From Brachypodius melanocephalos (lineage: Eukaryota; Chordata; Aves; Passeriformes; Pycnonotidae), in NCBI GenBank assembly GCA_013398615.1, contig VZSR01001477.1, positions 203,303 to 267,302 on the forward strand: 64,000 nt of DNA, given 5' to 3'. Shown here piece by piece: positions 59,933-64,000 of the stretch (the first letter of the stretch is position 1; every line of letters begins with the position of its first letter). A program made the translations under genes and the position numbers. The notes beneath the pieces were generated by a model. It was not told the DNA's origin. It was given only the letters and a program-made list of their open reading frames with translations, and did not search any database.

Positions 59933-62900
59933 GTATGATTAGTGTAAAAAATCCCCTTTGGAAATGGCAGCATTTCCTCCAGCTGATGGTCCAGATAATC
60001 CTGTTTATGTCTATTTCTCATGCCACAGATACTTAAATCATGTGTGTATCTTCAGTGTTTATACTCTCCACCTATTACAGTAATTTTTAAGGAAAGCTTA
60101 CTTCGCTGTCCTTCAAGCTTGTCTACACTTGTGTGAAGGGTGATGGTTAGCAGCATAAGGGAACTCTGAAACAACAGAACTGGAAACGGCAGATGGTGGA
60201 GTGTACCTGTGTGATTGATCAGACTACCTTCATTTTGGAATTAGGAGAGGGTGTTGTGTTTTGCGTGTCATGTGATGAAAAATACTTACTGGATCTTAGT
60301 TGGGTGCAATTGAGAGCTGTATGGTTGGAACAAGAGCTTCTAAGGAGACTTGTCTCTTCTTTCCTCTCTACCACTCAAGGAAACTGAACCCAAGACTCAG
60401 ATGACATTTGGGGCCTAGTCCTTTCCTTCAGGGGATAAAACATTGTGGCCTGGAGAGGAGACTAGTCCAATTAGAGTGGCCTGTGGCATCCTTACTTTGC
60501 TGCTCAAAAAAGTAATCATGCTGCTTTACACTGTTATTTTTTCAGACTTTATTGTTGATTTTTCTGGATAAGAAAGAGCAAAAACTTCACCCAGTAGCAG
60601 AAATGCACATTTGTAGACTCAAATATTGTATTAGTTTGAGTATTAAATTACTATAGTCTAAATAATGTTTAAGTGCCTAGTAGATGTTAATTGGATTCTT
60701 TATTCTAAGGGGATTAACTCAGCACCACCACAATAGTTAAGCAGAGGAGTGTAAGCAGTGTAAGAAAATTGGCAAGTGCTTGCAGATAATAAAAAGACTT
60801 TGGTAGTTTTATAGTGGCTGTTTTTGAACACTGATGGTGCACTAGGCCACATTAAAATTGTTGCATGAATTGTCAGAAGAGAATCGCTGCAATGAAGAGG
60901 TTTTCTTTCTAGCAGGTGTAGAGTAAGCCAAGAAGGAATAGGAAGTGAAGTAAGGAGTTCTTCAGCATTTTCTGTTGCATAGTCATCTTACAGTGAAGTT
61001 TTATCTCTTTGTGAATGCGTGGGAGTCAACGTGGTTATTGTCATTGTAAAGGTACCTCTGAGTTTAAACTGCTGTAAAAAAAAAGGAGTAAAAATCCAAC
61101 TTTTTTAACGGTGAACCTAAAAAAATTAGAGTTAATACCAGGTTGATCTATCTATCTATCGGCTTTGTGATTTTTTTGCTCTTGGTGAGATCATTATTAA
61201 ACAGAAATAGTACATTTCCCATTTTCTTTTCCAAAATGCCACTAATCAAGGCTTCAGACAGTGTTTGTGACATAAGCATCATCTTTTTGAGGGTTAATAA
61301 CAGGAAGAAAAGGAAGATGTCTGTACACACAGGAATAAAAGTAATATTTACAAAGAGAATAGTGCATAATTTGTCGTCTGCTCAGAAGACTGTATTAATA
61401 GTAAATATTCAGAAATTTTTAGTCAGATCTCCTAAATGGTTGCCTAGTTATATTTTTTGGGGTTAGGGATCATCAGTGTGCTGTTTGGCCATGGGGGAAG
61501 AACATCACATTCTTTTTGCTTGTAGACAACCACTATTGAATGTAAACTGTGCTGACTTCATACCCTCACTACTTCAAGTGTTTTGTTTATTTTTAAATTA
61601 CTTAGGTGACAGTTTGTCATTTTAACAATTACTATGGAAACTATGCTTCTAGTTTTCACTTGCTGTTACACCATTGTCAGGAATGTGAAAATGATGATGA
61701 ATTCTTTTGACTACAAAAGCAAATTTATACTTTGTTTTGATTTGTTTTAAGTAATCTGTCCTGTGTTGTTTTTCTCCAAAACATGACAAACTTCAGCAAC
61801 AAATGAGCTACTTGAAGTCTCAGCGCCCACTCTGGTTTGCTCTTGCTAATAGGACTTCAAGCTGTAAGCAACAGGGCAGTGTAAGAAGAAAGTCTAGTTA
61901 CTACTTGTGGTCCTGTGATGTCAGGAAAAAGGCAGCATTGTAGTTCCAGTGTTTGGGACTTTGAACTGGAGCTAGGTTAAGGAAGAGGATACACACACTT
62001 GTCAAGAATCAGGCATCAAGTACTTCATTTGAGTGGTCTAGGTAAGAAAAGGAGCTACTATCCCACACAGAGCTGCAGCAAGACATCTGTGTTCCTGGAG
62101 TCTATCACAAGGCTCTCTGGAGTCCTGTAGTTGCAGCAGATTTGCAGGATACATAAGAACAAGAGGTTCGAAATTACTCTTCTTTGGTGCAGCTCTTGAA
62201 GACATCCAGCTTTTCTTGCTCTTTTTGTAAGCCAGTATCATCAGCTTACAAAGCAAACACTGTCTCTGAGGTCTGGCAGGGATCACTTTGCTGTCACTTG
62301 TACTGATTGTGGAGTGAATTCAGTGGGATATGTCAAGTCTTTAGTGGACCTTTGGCAGCAGGGTTACCATCAGAAGGATGAATGCCTCTGTGAGCATATT
62401 CTTTTGAAACCTGATACGTAGGGATTTTGTGTGTGCTTTAGTGGCAATGAGTTCCATGCGCAACATTTTCTATACAGAGAGAATTTCCTCATAATTTTGC
62501 GTTTAGTGGTAATTGAAGAACCCATTATTGTTAGGGGTCAGACAGAAAAGGGATTGATGCACTCTTACTCCTGCATTTTTGGACATTTTATTATAGATCT
62601 TTCTCTGTATCTCTTACCTCAATTAATCTATCCTGGTGGCTTCTCACTTTCTCCATATAAGAACTATCCCCTTGATAATTCTTGGTGTCTGTGAATCTTT
62701 TTTGATAATCATGTATGAAATCATAAATCATCAACACATTTTGCCTCAAGATGTCTGTTCAACATCTCATAAATTGCATGCTAGATCTAAGTACTTCCAG
62801 AAGGATGTTCCTGTCTGTTTGTCTGTCTCAGAGTTTCTTGGTAGGTCTTTTCTGTGGGAATCTTCCTAGCTTATGCAAGAATTGTCTGATCTTACTTTTC

Positions 62901-63024
62901 TCTTTTAAATTTGGTGAGACAGATCACTCCCTTTCTAACTGCCCTGTTCCCATTTACTGTGCTCTCATTTCCTGTCAAACACAGATAGTATTGCCAGTAA
63001 CTTTTAAAAATCAATTTTCATCTC

Positions 63025-63165
63025 CAGTATTGATGCAAATACTGAATAGCAGCAGGTCTCAGACTGATCCCTGCAGAAATCTGGTGGAAGTATCTCCTTT
63101 GCTCAGCCCCCAGTTGAGTCAGCAGTCTGTCAACATATTCTGAATTCAATTACCCTATGCTTTAC
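63025..63165 (-). mobile_element. Possible old CR1 fragment
   Basis: 'tgatgcaaatactgaatagc', 'agcaggtctcagactgatcc' and 'ctgcagaaatctggtgg' resemble the reverse complement of a diverged CR1 region ('tgaagatattaaacagcaccggtcccagtacggacccctgaggaacaccac' in younger copies). Divergence is high, so this is tentative. Confidence 0.45.
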
Positions 63166-63399
63166 TGTTTATATTGCTAACTTTTAAAAATAAAAATTGC
63201 ATGTGGTCATGAGCCTTCATGGACTATGGTAGTACTTCTTAAAATTTTTGTGTGATAAATGACAACTCTCTCTGGCAATTTTATATGTAGGTTTTGGGCT
63301 CTGAAATTAATTCGCATTGTCTCAGATATGGTTTGCTTATGTGTTACAATCTGATTATTAGGGAGATTAATTAAGGTGCAAACAAGACCATATGCCAAA

Positions 63400-64000
63400 G
63401 TCAATAGTATGGATTTTATTTATCAGTAAATGTGAGGCAAAGAGAGAGATAGAAAGAAATATAAAAAAGAGGAGGAGGGAAAGAAGGAGAGACAAATTAA
63501 GGGGAAAGTTAGTCACTGCCCTTGTGGATCCAGTGGTGTCCTGTTGGTCCTCTTCTTCTGGTCTTCTCTGTGGTGGGGGGTCCTGTGAAACACAGAATTC
63601 AATGAGTATTAATATACATTCAGGTGTACATGGAAATGCCCAAGCATCTCCTCTGTGAGGGAGTTTTACACTGTCTTATGCAGCAGAATCTGAACCTGTT
63701 GCAAAATTTTGAATCACTTGAAGTTCTCTGGTAGAAGGCCTGAGGAATGAGTCTGGGGATCTTTGGGGGTCTTTAGTAGTTTAAGACCCCTTCTAAGGCA
63801 TGAGAGCTGCATCTCACGTATTTGTCTCACAGTGATGGATGTTCACGCCCTCTGTTTTATGTGGACCAGAGGTTTTGCCGTCACATTCCCAAAATCTCAC
63901 CTCTTCCCTCTTGGATGCATTCTTCTTTCCCAGCCCTGTTTACTTCTCCTTAGACCTGAGGTAATTGTGCCACCTTTATCTTATCTCAAGTTCCCTATCA
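63400..64000 (-). mobile_element. Probable LTR-type interspersed repeat, continues past window
   Basis: The run from 'ccaaagtcaatagtatggat' through 'cagaatctgaacctgttgca', 'ggggatctttgggggtcttt' and 'cctgaggtaattgtgccacc' to the right edge looks like a dispersed bird retroviral repeat that I recall only vaguely. It includes a purine-only-like tract at 63432-63508. The strand is uncertain, no ends are seen and no coding frame is present. Confidence 0.4.
63432..63508. repeat. Purine-rich (GA) low-complexity tract
   Basis: About 77 bases that are nearly all A and G on the plus strand (for example AAAGAGAGAGATAGAAAGAA and GAGGAGGAGGGAAAGAAGGA). It probably belongs to the repeat that contains it. 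Confidence 0.8.

Larger units (their letters stand above)
59933..64000 (+). other. ACSS3: ACSS3 intron 7, 5' part (runs off window)
   Basis: Begins GTATGA and contains no further ACSS3 exon before the window ends. It carries a short CTAT repeat near 61147-61160, a probable old CR1 piece at about 63025-63165 and a probable LTR-type repeat from about 63400 onward. The stretch 59933-63024 holds nothing else I can name. Confidence 0.8.

Noticed and set aside
62751..63143. 130-codon plus-strand open frame in intron 7
   Set aside because: Partly overlaps a probable old CR1 fragment. No homology is recognised and it is not followed by the expected next ACSS3 peptide.
1..64000. tRNA, rRNA, snRNA, CRISPR arrays or a novel multigene system
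   Set aside because: No cloverleaf with A/B boxes, rRNA-like block or regularly spaced repeat array was seen. The window is one split metabolic gene plus repeats.

Overview
This is a vertebrate nuclear window, almost certainly from a bird. Intron-split coding exons lie in AT-rich non-coding DNA that contains many CR1 LINE fragments (3' ends with repeated ATTCTATG-type motifs) and LTRs of avian type. Two of the LTR sequences resemble families I remember from songbirds, so a passerine or other neoavian is most likely. This rests on recall, not on a database search.

Region by region. Positions 1-39,050 are intergenic: no exon of a known protein is visible, only CR1 fragments on both strands, A/T runs and short microsatellites. 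By vertebrate synteny (LIN7A - ACSS3 - PPFIA2) this is probably the space upstream of ACSS3, but nothing in the sequence itself proves the neighbour. Positions ~39,095-39,870 are a sharp GC- and CpG-rich island holding the promoter and first exon of ACSS3. Positions 39,437-59,932 hold seven coding exons of ACSS3 on the plus strand, which join in frame into 364 codons, about half of a protein of roughly 690 residues. They cover the mitochondrial presequence, the acetyl-CoA-synthetase N-terminal region and the first half of the AMP-binding domain, including the YTSGTTGLPKG loop. Intron 7 runs off the right edge, so the C-terminal half is outside the window.

The ACSS3 introns are the most eventful part. 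Intron 1 has two CR1 copies, one interrupted by a probable solo LTR. Intron 2 has an assembly gap of 225 N next to a passerine-like LTR, and a 42-base T run that ends 56 bases before exon 3. Intron 3 has a minus-strand solo LTR with matching short flanks and a CR1. A ~215-bp sequence of about 88% identity occurs in direct orientation in introns 2 and 3, on either side of exon 3. The last ~700 bases look like another LTR-type repeat that continues beyond the window.

The gene product is expected to activate short-chain acids (propionate best) to acyl-CoA in the mitochondrial matrix. I found no RNA genes, CRISPR arrays, operons or novel multigene system. The observations worth following concern repeats and splicing of ACSS3.
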